Shown: piece after piece, positions 52,011 through 60,548 of the stretch
Numbering within the stretch: position 1 is the first letter of the stretch
Layout: every line of letters begins with the position of its first letter
Source: JALVIU01 sp964462295
GTDB lineage: Bacteria > Atribacterota > JALVIU01
DNA length: 64,000 nt
Direction of reading: 5' to 3'
NCBI GenBank assembly: GCA_964462295.1
Contig: CAYWXH010000002.1
Coordinates: 17,912 to 81,911, forward strand
The notes under the pieces: generated by a model
What the model was told of the DNA's origin: nothing
Seen by the model: only the letters and a program-made list of their open reading frames with translations
Databases searched by the model: none
Made by a program: the position numbers and the translations under genes

Positions 52011-52188
52011 AGGAGCGGCTAAGAGATTTAAAATCACAGGAACAGGAAAGATTAAAAGAGAAAAGGCTTACGGAAGCCATATACTTACAAAAAAGACAAC
52101 AAAGAGAAAAAGAAACTTAAGAAAGCTTACATTGGTGGATAAATCCGATTACAAGAGAATTAGAGAGCTATTACCTTACAGTTTTTAA
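51988..52188 (+). CDS. rpmI: 50S ribosomal protein L35
   Basis: A very basic 66-residue protein starting MPKMKTHRGAAKRFKITGTGK and continuing KTTKRKRNLRKLTLVDKSD, the full L35 pattern at standard length. Its ATG lies inside the end of infC (23-base overlap), preceded by AGGAGGGA within the infC coding sequence, so expression is coupled to infC. It is followed by rplT. Confidence 0.97.
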   Translation: MPKMKTHRGAAKRFKITGTGKIKREKAYGSHILTKKTTKRKRNLRKLTLVDKSDYKRIRELLPYSF

Positions 52189-52233
52189 ATTTTGAAAGTG
52201 TATAAATCTATATAGAAAGAAGGGGTTGATAAG

Positions 52234-52596
52234 ATGCCAAGAGTAAAAAACAGTGTTAAAACCAGACAAAGAAGAAAGAAAATTTTAAAACTTGCAGAAG
52301 GTTATTATGGGGGGAAGAGTAAACTTTTTAGACCTGCAAAGGAGCAGGTATATAAGTCTCTTTTTTATGCCTACAGAGATCGTAAAAACAGAAAGAGAGA
52401 TTTTAGAAGATTGTGGATTGCAAGAATAAGTGCAGCATGTAAGCAAAATGGGATTTCCTATAGTAAATTTATAGGAGGACTGAATAAGCTTAATATTACG
52501 CTAAATCGCAAAGTTCTTGCTGATATGGCAGTAAAAGATATAAAAGCTTTTTCAGAACTTGTAAATATGGTAAAAGAGGGAGAGCAAGTAGGGTAG
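52234..52596 (+). CDS. rplT: 50S ribosomal protein L20
   Basis: A 120-residue rRNA-binding protein required for early 50S assembly. It starts MPRVKNSVKTRQRRKKILKLAEGYYGGKSK and has RDRKNRKRDFRRLWIARISAACKQNGISYSKFI, the conserved L20 core (key piece FRRLWIARISAA). Standard length. AAGGGG precedes the ATG. In Firmicutes L20 represses its operon through a leader; no such structure is visible before infC here. Confidence 0.98.
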   Translation: MPRVKNSVKTRQRRKKILKLAEGYYGGKSKLFRPAKEQVYKSLFYAYRDRKNRKRDFRRLWIARISAACKQNGISYSKFIGGLNKLNITLNRKVLADMAVKDIKAFSELVNMVKEGEQVG

Positions 52597-52619
52597 GGCC
52601 CGAAATTCCCTCTCCTTTA

Positions 52620-52760
52620 TCTCTTCTGAAAGGATACAAGTAGGAAGAGACGGCATATCCGTTATAATATAATTAAGTGGGCTTTTGCCAATAAGGGTGG
52701 TACCACGGAAAAAGTTTATAACTTTCGTCCCTTGGATGAAGTTATAAACTTTTTTTATTT
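52620..52760 (+). promoter_or_regulatory. T-box-like leader upstream of pheS (stem I looks shortened)
   Basis: The 3' half is classical. The T-box sequence AAGGGTGGTACCACGG is at 52693-52708, the antiterminator partner CGTCCCTT at 52726-52733, and a terminator stem plus T-run follows. In tRNA-responsive leaders, uncharged tRNA pairs with the UGGN of the T-box (GGTGGTACC region) and prevents termination. Upstream there is a hairpin TCTCTTC/GAAGAGA (52620-52650) enclosing AAGTAG (like the AGUA loop) and a small hairpin ACGG-CATAT-CCGT (52650-52662). No clear UUC specifier codon in a specifier loop is found, and the leader is about 90 bases shorter than usual. Phe-specificity is inferred from the gene downstream. 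Confidence 0.7.
52712..52756 (+). terminator. Intrinsic terminator of the pheS T-box leader
   Basis: A 13-bp perfect stem (AAGTTTATAACTT 52712-52724 / AAGTTATAAACTT 52739-52751), extended inward by CGTCC/GGATG with one bulged T and a CTT loop, then a run of T. The inner 5' strand contains CGTCC of the antiterminator, so the two structures exclude each other. Confidence 0.85.
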
Positions 52761-52778
52761 TTGGAAAGAGGTGAGAGT

Positions 52779-53813
52779 ATGATAGAAGAGATCAAGAAGA
52801 AATTAGAAGAAGCAAAGGAAGAAGGGGTTCAGGCATTAAAATCGGAAAAATTAGATCGGGAATCCCTTAAAGATTTAAGAATAAAGTATCTTGGTAGAAA
52901 GGGCATTCTTAATGCATTTCTAAAGCAGATGTCGCTTCTATCTCCTGAAGAGAAAAGGGAGATAGGTAGAATGGTCAATGAGGCAAAACAACTCTTTGAG
53001 GAACTTATTCAAACCGCAGAAGAGAGATTGAACGAAAAACAGTCAAGAGAGAGACTTGAGAAAGAAAGGATAGATGTTACTGCACCTGGAAAAATAATAA
53101 ATATTGGAAAGAAACACCCTTTAAACCTCATCATGGAGGAAATAAAAGACTTCTTCTTTGAGATGAATTTCTCCCTTGCAGAGGGACCTGAAATAGAGGA
53201 TGATTATCATAATTTTGAAGCACTTAATATCCCCAAAGACCATCCTGCTAGAGATATGCATGATACCTTATTTGTAACAGATAATATTCTTCTTCGTACC
53301 CATACCTCTCCTGTTCAAATAAGAACCATGCTTTCTCAAAAGCCTCCTATAAGAATTATTACCATGGGAAGATGCTACAGGAGAGATGCTGTAGATAGTA
53401 CACATTCGCCTATGTTCCATCAAGTAGAGGGTCTATTGGTTGATAAAGATGTAAGTATGGGAGATCTTAAAGGTATAATTACCTCTTTTGTAAAAAGAAT
53501 CTTCGGAGAAGATAGAAAAGTAAGATTTAGACCAAGTTTTTTCCCTTTTACGGAACCAAGTGCAGAGGTGGATGTTTCCTGTGGAATTTGTGGCGGTAAG
53601 GGATGTAGATCATGTGGATATACAGGATGGTTGGAGATTATGGGGGCTGGAATGGTAGATCCTGAAGTATTTAGATCTGTAGGCTATGATCCCTTTGAAT
53701 ATACAGGTTTTGCTTTCGGTATGGGAATAGAAAGGATTGCAATGTTGAAATATAATATAGATGACATAAGACTTTTTTATGATAATGATTTACGTTTTCT
53801 CAGCCAATTTTAG
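52779..53813 (+). CDS. pheS: Phenylalanine--tRNA ligase alpha subunit
   Basis: Class II aminoacyl-tRNA synthetase subunit of 344 residues that charges tRNA-Phe as an alpha2beta2 tetramer. There is an N-terminal coiled coil (1-85), motif with HPLNLIMEEIKDFFFEMNFS near 107, motif 2 HTSPVQIRTM and GRCYRRDAVDSTHSPMFHQVEG (key GRCYRRD), and motif 3 GFAFGMGIERIAML near the end. I chose the ATG at 52779 after AAAGAGGTGA; a TTG at 52761 lies in the terminator T-run. A cysteine-rich segment CGICGGKGCRSCGYTGW, found in many bacterial PheS, may bind zinc. Confidence 0.96.
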   Translation: MIEEIKKKLEEAKEEGVQALKSEKLDRESLKDLRIKYLGRKGILNAFLKQMSLLSPEEKREIGRMVNEAKQLFEELIQTAEERLNEKQSRERLEKERIDVTAPGKIINIGKKHPLNLIMEEIKDFFFEMNFSLAEGPEIEDDYHNFEALNIPKDHPARDMHDTLFVTDNILLRTHTSPVQIRTMLSQKPPIRIITMGRCYRRDAVDSTHSPMFHQVEGLLVDKDVSMGDLKGIITSFVKRIFGEDRKVRFRPSFFPFTEPSAEVDVSCGICGGKGCRSCGYTGWLEIMGAGMVDPEVFRSVGYDPFEYTGFAFGMGIERIAMLKYNIDDIRLFYDNDLRFLSQF

Positions 53814-53822
53814 GAGGATCCT

Positions 53823-55988
53823 ATGAAGGTAAGCTATAAGATTTTAAAAGAATATATAGATATAGACCTTTCCCCAAAAGAGCTTGGAGACGAACTTACT
53901 ATGAGGGGAATTGTAGTAGATAGTGCATGGTGGGTAGATGATGAAATTAAGAACGTTATAGTAGGAAAGATAGAAAAGGTTGAGCCTCTTCCTAGATCTC
54001 AAAATCTTCTTTTGGTAAAGGTAAATATAGGGGATAGAGTGGTAGATGTTGTAACTGGAGCACCTAATGTGAAGGAGGGAGACCTTTCTCCCATTGCCTT
54101 ACCTGGTGCCACACTTCCATTTGGAAAAAAGGTAGGAGAGGAAAAGATAAGAGGTATAGTTTCTCACGGGTTTTTATGCTCTCCGCTGGAGCTTGCAAGA
54201 GAAGGGGAATATGGGATAATGAANNNNNNNNNNNNNNNNNNNNNNNNNNNNNNNNNNNNNNNNNNNNNNNNNNNNNNNNNNNNNNNNNNNNNNNNNNNNN
54301 NNNNNNNNNNNNNNNNNNNNNNNGATATTACTAATTTCGTTATGCTTGAGCTGGGTGAGCCACTACATGCCTTTGATCTTAATCTTATAGCTGGCAGAAA
54401 AATTTTGGTAAGAAGGGCGCATGAAGGTGAGAAGATAGTTACACTTGATGATATAGAGAGAGATTTAAATAGCGAGATTCTACTTATAGCAGACCAAGAA
54501 AAGCCTGTAGCCCTTGCTGGAGTTATGGGGGGTGCAAATTCAGAGATAAACAATAATACTAGAAATATTTTTATTGAAGCTGCATATTTTGACCCTGCAA
54601 ATAATAGAAGAACTACCAAATTTTTAGGATTAAGAACAGAGGCCTCTTTGAGATTTGAAAAGGGACTTGATCCAGAGATGATTCCTCTTGCCCTTGATCG
54701 GAGCGCAGCTTTGGTAAGAGATTTGGCAGGGGGAGAGATAGCGAAAGGAAAAATAGATATAGATCATACTACTAAAGAGAAGCTCACTATAAAAATGAAC
54801 CCAGATAGGGTAAATAAGTTTTTGAATCTCGAGCTTTCAGAAGACTATATGCAGGGAATTTTAGAAAAATTGGGATTTGGAGTAGAAGTTAGAGATGAGA
54901 ATTTTAGTGTAGAAGTTCCTACTTTTAGAAAAAATGATGTTACAAGAGAGGTTGACCTTGCAGAGGAGATAGCGAGGATATATGGTTATGACAAAATTCC
55001 ATTAAAACTTCCGGGAAATCTTGTTGATCAAAGGTCAAAAAGTAGAAAAGAGGCATTAAAAGAAGAAGTAAGGCATATGCTTTATGGTATGGGTTTTTCA
55101 GAAGTAATTACTTATAGTTTTGTAAGTCCTAGTTTTTTAAAGATTTTAAGATTGACAGATGATGAAAGCGATTATTCTAAGGTAGTAAAGATAAAGAATC
55201 CTTTAAATGAAGACCAATCTATAATGAGGACAACACTTATTCCAAGTCTTCTTGATGTACTTAAGTATAACTACAGTAGGAAACAAAAAAAGGTCCTTAT
55301 TTTTGAGATTGCAAAGACATATTTTGCAATTGAAAATGAAGAAGGACTTCCTATGGAAAGAGATTATCTCACAGGCATAATGTTTAGAGCAAAAGATATT
55401 AAAGACCTATGGGAAAAGGGAAAGATATATGATTATTATGATGTAAAGGGTGTTATAGAAGGATTGCTCAATGCCTTAAATATCAAAAGGTATGAGTTTA
55501 AACCTTTAGAGATTGAATTTTTGCATCCCTATAGGGGGGCCACTTTAGAAGTGGAAAGAGAGAAAGTTGGAATTTTAGGGGAGCTTCATCCGGAAATTGG
55601 AAGAGAATTAGGAATAGATGATAGAATAGGAATATTTGAGCTAGACATAGAAAAACTTCTTTCTAAAGTAAAGAGTTTTGTTATTTATAAAAAACTCCCT
55701 CGATATCCTGGAGTATATAGAGATATTGCATTTTTAATAAGAGAGGGCATACTTATAAGTGAAGTAAATGATGTATTTAGAAGTTTTTCCGACCCACTCC
55801 TTAAAGATTATAAAATTTTTGATATATACAAAGGAGAGGGTATTGAACCAGGATATAAAAGCCTTGCTTATTCACTCTTTTTCCAAGCAGTAGATAGAAC
55901 CCTTACAGATGAGGATGTAGATAAAATAATGGATGAACTCAGGCTATATCTTAGGGATAGATTGGGGGCGATTTTTAGGGGCCAGTGA
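53823..55988 (+). CDS. pheT: Phenylalanine--tRNA ligase beta subunit, interrupted by assembly gap
   Basis: Beta subunit: N-terminal MKVSYKILKEYIDIDLSPKELGDELTMRG, tRNA-binding EMAP/OB domain (about 40-155), then a 100-N gap, the B3/B4 editing domain beginning DITNFVMLELGEPLHAFD, the B5 domain, the catalytic-like core (about 450-620) and the C-terminal ferredoxin-fold anticodon-binding domain. The frame is open on both sides of the gap. Counting the N run gives 721 residues, whereas the family is close to 800. The gap should contain roughly 115 residues by comparison with E. coli PheT. Nothing suggests a pseudogene. Confidence 0.93.
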   Translation: MKVSYKILKEYIDIDLSPKELGDELTMRGIVVDSAWWVDDEIKNVIVGKIEKVEPLPRSQNLLLVKVNIGDRVVDVVTGAPNVKEGDLSPIALPGATLPFGKKVGEEKIRGIVSHGFLCSPLELAREGEYGIMXXXXXXXXXXXXXXXXXXXXXXXXXXXXXXXXXXDITNFVMLELGEPLHAFDLNLIAGRKILVRRAHEGEKIVTLDDIERDLNSEILLIADQEKPVALAGVMGGANSEINNNTRNIFIEAAYFDPANNRRTTKFLGLRTEASLRFEKGLDPEMIPLALDRSAALVRDLAGGEIAKGKIDIDHTTKEKLTIKMNPDRVNKFLNLELSEDYMQGILEKLGFGVEVRDENFSVEVPTFRKNDVTREVDLAEEIARIYGYDKIPLKLPGNLVDQRSKSRKEALKEEVRHMLYGMGFSEVITYSFVSPSFLKILRLTDDESDYSKVVKIKNPLNEDQSIMRTTLIPSLLDVLKYNYSRKQKKVLIFEIAKTYFAIENEEGLPMERDYLTGIMFRAKDIKDLWEKGKIYDYYDVKGVIEGLLNALNIKRYEFKPLEIEFLHPYRGATLEVEREKVGILGELHPEIGRELGIDDRIGIFELDIEKLLSKVKSFVIYKKLPRYPGVYRDIAFLIREGILISEVNDVFRSFSDPLLKDYKIFDIYKGEGIEPGYKSLAYSLFFQAVDRTLTDEDVDKIMDELRLYLRDRLGAIFRGQ
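54224..54323. other. Assembly gap of exactly 100 N inside pheT
   Basis: A run of 100 undetermined bases, the conventional placeholder for a scaffold gap of unknown size. The missing piece falls between GEYGIM and DITNFV of PheT. Confidence 1.
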
Positions 55989-56548
55989 CCTGGGTAGAGT
56001 GGGTTTCTATTTCTATAATAGTTATAAATACAGTTTCCGGAGCTATTAAGGGAATAATAAAAGAAGTTTTAGGACTTTTGGGACTCATAATAGGGAACTA
56101 CATCTCTATTGTGTGGTCCCCCTTTCTTTCCATATTTTTGGTAAAATATCTAAAGCTTACTCCTTCTCTTGCGAGAATCCTTTCCTATATCCTTATACTT
56201 TTTCCTGTTTTGCTCTTTTTTCAGATGATTATATATATTGCCCGTACTATTATTAAAGCATTTTCTTTGGGGGGGTTGGATAGACTTGGTGGGGCATTTA
56301 TAGGATTTTTGAAAGGGACTATATGGGTTTTGATATTGGTATTGTTTTTAATATTTTTTCCTCTACCTCAAGAAACAAGAGAATATCTGGATAAGAATTC
56401 TTATATTATTCGAGAGGTAAAGGGTTTATATCTTAAGAACTATATAAATAAACTAAATTTTCCACACATGGGAAATCCACTAAAGAAGGTTAAAATCCCG
56501 ATACCTTTAAAGATAAAAAAGGACAAAGATGAAGAAGATAATAAGTAA
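55985..56548 (+). CDS. CvpA family membrane protein
   Basis: A 187-residue protein with four hydrophobic helices (about 5-30, 33-55, 63-88, 102-125) and the CvpA pattern WVSISIIVINTVSGAIKGIIKEVLGLLGLIIG followed by GGLDRLGGAFIGFLKG (key LDRLGGAFIGFLKG). Charged C-terminal tail. Homologues are linked to colicin V production and envelope stress but the biochemical role is unknown. The GTG start overlaps the pheT stop by 4 bases. In Bacillus the equivalent gene (yshB) also precedes polX and mutS2. Confidence 0.9.
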   Translation: MTWVEWVSISIIVINTVSGAIKGIIKEVLGLLGLIIGNYISIVWSPFLSIFLVKYLKLTPSLARILSYILILFPVLLFFQMIIYIARTIIKAFSLGGLDRLGGAFIGFLKGTIWVLILVLFLIFFPLPQETREYLDKNSYIIREVKGLYLKNYINKLNFPHMGNPLKKVKIPIPLKIKKDKDEEDNK

Positions 56549-58211
56549 TACTTTAAAAGAGATTTCAGATTATCTGGAATTCAAATCAGAAAATGTATTT
56601 AAGGTGAGGGCATACAGGGAGGCTTCAAGGATTATAGAAAACTTTCCCGAGGAGATAAATACATTTTCTGATTTGGAGAAATTAAAAAAGATTTCAGGGA
56701 TAGGAGAGAGTATACTTTCTCGCATTTCTGAGATACTTACTGAAGGAAGAAGTTTGTACCTTGATAAACTAAAGGAGGAGTATCCTTCTTTGGAACTTGA
56801 GGACCTTATATCCATTCCTGGGCTTGGAATAAAGAAGGTTAGGCTTTTATATGATACCCTAGGTGTAAAGAATATAGAAGATTTAAAAGATGTTATATAC
56901 TCAGGGAAGATATTGGAGCTTCGGGGGATTGGTAAGAAAGTTGTGGAAAAGATAAAAAAGGGTATTGAGTTTAGAGAAAGAAATAGAGGTTTTCCCTTTC
57001 CTTCGGCATTTGATATCTTAAAGTCTATTTTTTCTTTGTTAAATAGGATTTTTGCCCTTATTTACTTGACAGGGGAGCTTAGGAGAAAAAAAGAGTTCGT
57101 AAGAAGCTTTGATTTTGTAGTCTTAAGTAAAGATAGAATAAACCTATCTGATTATATGAATATAACACAAGAAGAAGATACACCTTATTTTAAAAAAGTG
57201 TTTTTTAGGTTTGAAAATATATCGGGGATAATATATGTAACAAGTAAGGAGTTTTTGTGGCATACTCTTTTTTATTCTACTGGGTCTTGGGGGCATGTAA
57301 GGGCTGTTCTTAATAAATATAAGAGTATGGGATTTTCTTTTTGGAATCAGAGATTCAATAATGAAGGAGAAATATATGAGAAGATAGATTTACCAGTTTT
57401 TCCTCCCATAGTACGAGAAGATAGAGGAGAATTCGATTGGTATCCCTCTTTTTCGATGATATCAAAGAAAGATATAAAAGGCGAACTCCATGTCCACTCT
57501 CTTTGGAGTGATGGGAAGGCAACCATATCTCAAATATTAGATAAGGCCTCAGAGTTGGGATATAGCTACATTGGAATATCTGATCACTCTGCCTCTCTTA
57601 ATGTTGCAGGGGGGTTATCTATAGAGGAGGTATATAAAAAAGAAAAGGAGATACTTGATTTAAGAGATAAAAATCCTCAAGCATATCCCCTCTTTGGGGC
57701 AGAAGTGGATATAAAACAGGATGGTACATTAGACTATCCTGATACTATATTAAAAAGATTTGATTATGTAATTGGAGCAATACATACAAACTTTGGTTTA
57801 AGCTTTGAAGAAAATACAAAGCGTATAATCTCTGCACTTAGAAATCCTTACGTTATAGCCTTTGCTCATCCTACGGGTAGAGAGCTTGGTATAAGGCCTG
57901 GGTATGAGTTTGATAGGGAAGAGGTCTTCAAAGAGGCAGAGAGAAATGGGGTTTTATTGGAGATAAACGGTACTCCTCGAAGGATGGATTTGGATAGTTA
58001 CGAACTTTCTAAATTGAGAGATTCTACTTTAAGATTTCTATTAAGTAGTGATGCCCATTATCTTTCTTCATTATCTAATATTAAAAACTCTGTTATTATT
58101 GTGGACAAAGCAGGGATTCCAGCTTCTAAAATTGTAAATACTTATGATTTAAAAGAACTTCTAGAATTATTTAATAATATTCGGAAAAAGAAAAATGAAC
58201 AAACATACTGA
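56529..58211 (+). CDS. PolX-like protein with PHP phosphoesterase; polymerase active site degenerate
   Basis: A 560-residue homologue of bacterial family X DNA polymerase: helix-hairpin-helix N-terminus (ISGIGESIL 55-63, IPGLGIKKV 96-104, LRGIGKKVV 131-139), palm/fingers (about 170-315) and PHP domain (about 317-560). The palm motif is TGELRRKKEFVRSFD (181-195). Canonical PolX has GSxRRxxExxxDxD, so the first catalytic Asp is Ser193. The third Asp (vDlrvv) is also absent in ISGIIYV (231-237). Polymerase activity is therefore doubtful. PHP metal residues are complete: HVH (321-323), SDH (351-353), GAEVDI (E392), H419, H447 and SSDAH (507-510), so a 3'-5' nuclease or AP-endonuclease function is likely kept. 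Gene order cvpA-polX-mutS2 supports orthology. Confidence 0.88.
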   Translation: MKKIISNTLKEISDYLEFKSENVFKVRAYREASRIIENFPEEINTFSDLEKLKKISGIGESILSRISEILTEGRSLYLDKLKEEYPSLELEDLISIPGLGIKKVRLLYDTLGVKNIEDLKDVIYSGKILELRGIGKKVVEKIKKGIEFRERNRGFPFPSAFDILKSIFSLLNRIFALIYLTGELRRKKEFVRSFDFVVLSKDRINLSDYMNITQEEDTPYFKKVFFRFENISGIIYVTSKEFLWHTLFYSTGSWGHVRAVLNKYKSMGFSFWNQRFNNEGEIYEKIDLPVFPPIVREDRGEFDWYPSFSMISKKDIKGELHVHSLWSDGKATISQILDKASELGYSYIGISDHSASLNVAGGLSIEEVYKKEKEILDLRDKNPQAYPLFGAEVDIKQDGTLDYPDTILKRFDYVIGAIHTNFGLSFEENTKRIISALRNPYVIAFAHPTGRELGIRPGYEFDREEVFKEAERNGVLLEINGTPRRMDLDSYELSKLRDSTLRFLLSSDAHYLSSLSNIKNSVIIVDKAGIPASKIVNTYDLKELLELFNNIRKKKNEQTY

Positions 58212-60546
58212 GAGGGTTTTGGAATTTTTTAAGATAAAAGAAATACTTGCTACCTATACATCTTCTCCCTCAGTAAAGGAGTTGTGTTTTTCTCTGAAGC
58301 CAATTAAAGATATTGAGAAAATAAGAGTTTTACTTGATGAAATAGAAGAGATGAAAGATGTTTTGTACCACGTAAGAGCTCCCTTTAGAGACTTTATAGA
58401 TATAAGGCCATATCTTAAAAAGATAGAGAAAGGAGGAATGCTTACAGGAAGTGAATTATATAGTATAAATAGAGTTCTTTTAGAGTTTAAAAATGTAAAA
58501 CACTTTATAGAGTCTAATAAGGAACATTTTTTTTATATATTAGAACATGCCAAAGGCATAGGGAATTTTCATAAACTACAAAATGATATAGAGAGATCAA
58601 TAGGGGAAGATGGCAGTCTTAAAGATGATGCATCGGAGAATTTGAGAAGAATAAGGAATCTAAAGAGAAGAACTGTAAATAAGGTAAGATCTATACTTGA
58701 TGGTATAATGAAAAATAATTTGTATCAAAAAGTAATAGCAGAAAAGCTAGTAACCGTAAGGAATAATAGATATGTTATTCCTCTGAAAGAAGGCTTTTCT
58801 AAGACATTGCCAGGAATTGTACATGATAGATCAGGTAGTGGTCTTACCTATTTTGTAGAACCTATTCAGGTTGTAGACCTTAACAATGAATTTACAAAAC
58901 TTGAAAAGGACGAAAAGAGGGAAGAAGAAAGAATCCTTCGTGAATTTTCAGATAGACTGAGGGATATACTTGATGATATAGTATGGGCCTTTCGCAGTCT
59001 TTCCTATATTAATTTTGTATATGTAAAATATCGATTTTCGGAAGATTATAGGGCATCGTATCCCGCTCTAAATCGTAAAGGTTATATAGAGCTTATAAAT
59101 GCTCGACATCCTCTTCTTGGAAAAGAAGCTGTCCCTATCTCTCTAAAGTTGGGAAAAGAATACGATATTATGGTCATTACAGGGCCTAACACAGGAGGGA
59201 AGACAGTTTCTCTAAAGACTGTAGGCCTTCTTGTCTTGATGATTCAATCAGGGCTTTTTATCCCCGCAAGTCCTGATAGTAATATAGGAATTTTCTCTAA
59301 GATTTTTGCAGATATAGGAGATGAGCAGAGCATAGAACAGAGCCTTTCCACTTTTTCTTCTCATATGGAAAATATTATAAGGATAATAAAGGAAATAGAT
59401 GAGGACTCTTTGGTTTTATTAGATGAACTTGGTGCAGGGACTGATCCAGAAGAAGGGGCTGCATTGGGTATGGCTATAATCTCCTATATTAAGGAAAAGG
59501 GGGCTAAGGCCATAGTAACTACGCATTATACCCCACTAAAAGAGTTTGCATATCTTGAAGACCGTGTTATAAATGCTTCTGTGGAGTTTGATGTAAAACT
59601 TTTAAAACCTACATATAGGTTAAGTGTTGGACTACCTGGTAAGAGTAATGCATTTCTTATTGCAAAAAGGCTCGGACTTAGAGAAGACATTTTAAAAAGG
59701 GCTCAAGAATTTCTCTCTGGAGAGAGGCTAAAGGTAGAAGAATTTTTGGAAGAGATAAAAAAATACAGAGATAGATCATATGAAGAATCAGAAAAGCTAA
59801 AGAGGTTAAGACAAAATCTAAATAGATTGAAAGTAGAAAAAGAAAAAGACATAAGAGAAAGAGAAAAAGAGATAGAAAGAATTCACAAAGAGGCCATAGA
59901 AGATGCTAGAAAGATGGTATTAGATACAGCAAAGAAGTTAAATAAAATTATATATAAAATAAGAAAAGAAGGGGCCTCTAGGGAGGTTACAAAAGAAGCT
60001 AGAAGGCTGTTAGAAGAAGAAATGAAAATCTTAGAAGAAAAGACATCAGATGATATAAATAATAAAGATTTCTCAAAAAGAAAGAAGGAAGAATTTAAGG
60101 TAGGAGATTTTGTAAAAATAAAGAGATTAGGTTTTGTCGGAGAGATAATAGATATAGACAAGAATGAAAAGATAATAGTAGACTGTAATGGTATGAGGAT
60201 TACTACAAATAAAGAGAGCCTTATCAAAGCAAGTAAACCGAAGGAGGAAGAAGTAGAAAAAGGGGCACCTATGTCAGGCTTTTTAGAAAAGAAAGTAAAT
60301 GCTACAAATAAGTTATATATTAGAAAAATGTATGTAGAAGATGCAGAGCCACTTATAAGAAAATTTTTAGATGATGCCTATCTTTTAGGTATAAGTCCTG
60401 TATATATAGTACATGGAAAGGGAAAGGGAATATTAAAAAACCTTACTTATGAAATTCTAAAAGAGCTTCCCTATGTCTTAAGATTTAGGCCAGGACTTCC
60501 TGATGAGGGTGGAGGTGGTGTAACGGTTGTATATTTGGATGTATAG
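58195..60546 (+). CDS. mutS2: Endonuclease MutS2
   Basis: MutS2 suppresses recombination and, in Bacillus, helps rescue collided ribosomes. The 783 residues lack the MutS mismatch-recognition domain I, as expected, but have the core (RNNRYVIPLKEGFSKTLPG, then VHDRSGSGLTYFVEP), the ATPase (Walker A GPNTGGKTVSLKTVGL near 330; SLSTFSSHM; LVLLDELGAGTDPEEGAAL; TTHYTPLKEFA), a long coiled coil (about 510-620), a KOW-like segment (FKVGDFVKIKRLGFVGEI) and a C-terminal Smr nuclease domain with VYIVHGKGKGILK. Overlaps polX by 17 bases. It has the usual length. Confidence 0.96.
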   Translation: MNKHTERVLEFFKIKEILATYTSSPSVKELCFSLKPIKDIEKIRVLLDEIEEMKDVLYHVRAPFRDFIDIRPYLKKIEKGGMLTGSELYSINRVLLEFKNVKHFIESNKEHFFYILEHAKGIGNFHKLQNDIERSIGEDGSLKDDASENLRRIRNLKRRTVNKVRSILDGIMKNNLYQKVIAEKLVTVRNNRYVIPLKEGFSKTLPGIVHDRSGSGLTYFVEPIQVVDLNNEFTKLEKDEKREEERILREFSDRLRDILDDIVWAFRSLSYINFVYVKYRFSEDYRASYPALNRKGYIELINARHPLLGKEAVPISLKLGKEYDIMVITGPNTGGKTVSLKTVGLLVLMIQSGLFIPASPDSNIGIFSKIFADIGDEQSIEQSLSTFSSHMENIIRIIKEIDEDSLVLLDELGAGTDPEEGAALGMAIISYIKEKGAKAIVTTHYTPLKEFAYLEDRVINASVEFDVKLLKPTYRLSVGLPGKSNAFLIAKRLGLREDILKRAQEFLSGERLKVEEFLEEIKKYRDRSYEESEKLKRLRQNLNRLKVEKEKDIREREKEIERIHKEAIEDARKMVLDTAKKLNKIIYKIRKEGASREVTKEARRLLEEEMKILEEKTSDDINNKDFSKRKKEEFKVGDFVKIKRLGFVGEIIDIDKNEKIIVDCNGMRITTNKESLIKASKPKEEEVEKGAPMSGFLEKKVNATNKLYIRKMYVEDAEPLIRKFLDDAYLLGISPVYIVHGKGKGILKNLTYEILKELPYVLRFRPGLPDEGGGGVTVVYLDV

Positions 60547-60548
60547 TC

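Noticed and set aside
52576..52620. AGAGGGA/TCCCTCT inverted repeat at the end of rplT as a terminator
   Set aside because: Only 7 bp with a 25-base loop and no T-run directly after it. It may be part of the leader, but the evidence is too thin.
52663..52668. TATAAT as a pheS promoter
   Set aside because: No -35 at the right distance, and a start there would cut away most of the T-box leader. The sequence is better explained as part of the leader RNA.
54164..54619. Minus-strand open frame across the N gap
   Set aside because: It is antisense to pheT, composed partly of undetermined bases, and shows no family pattern.
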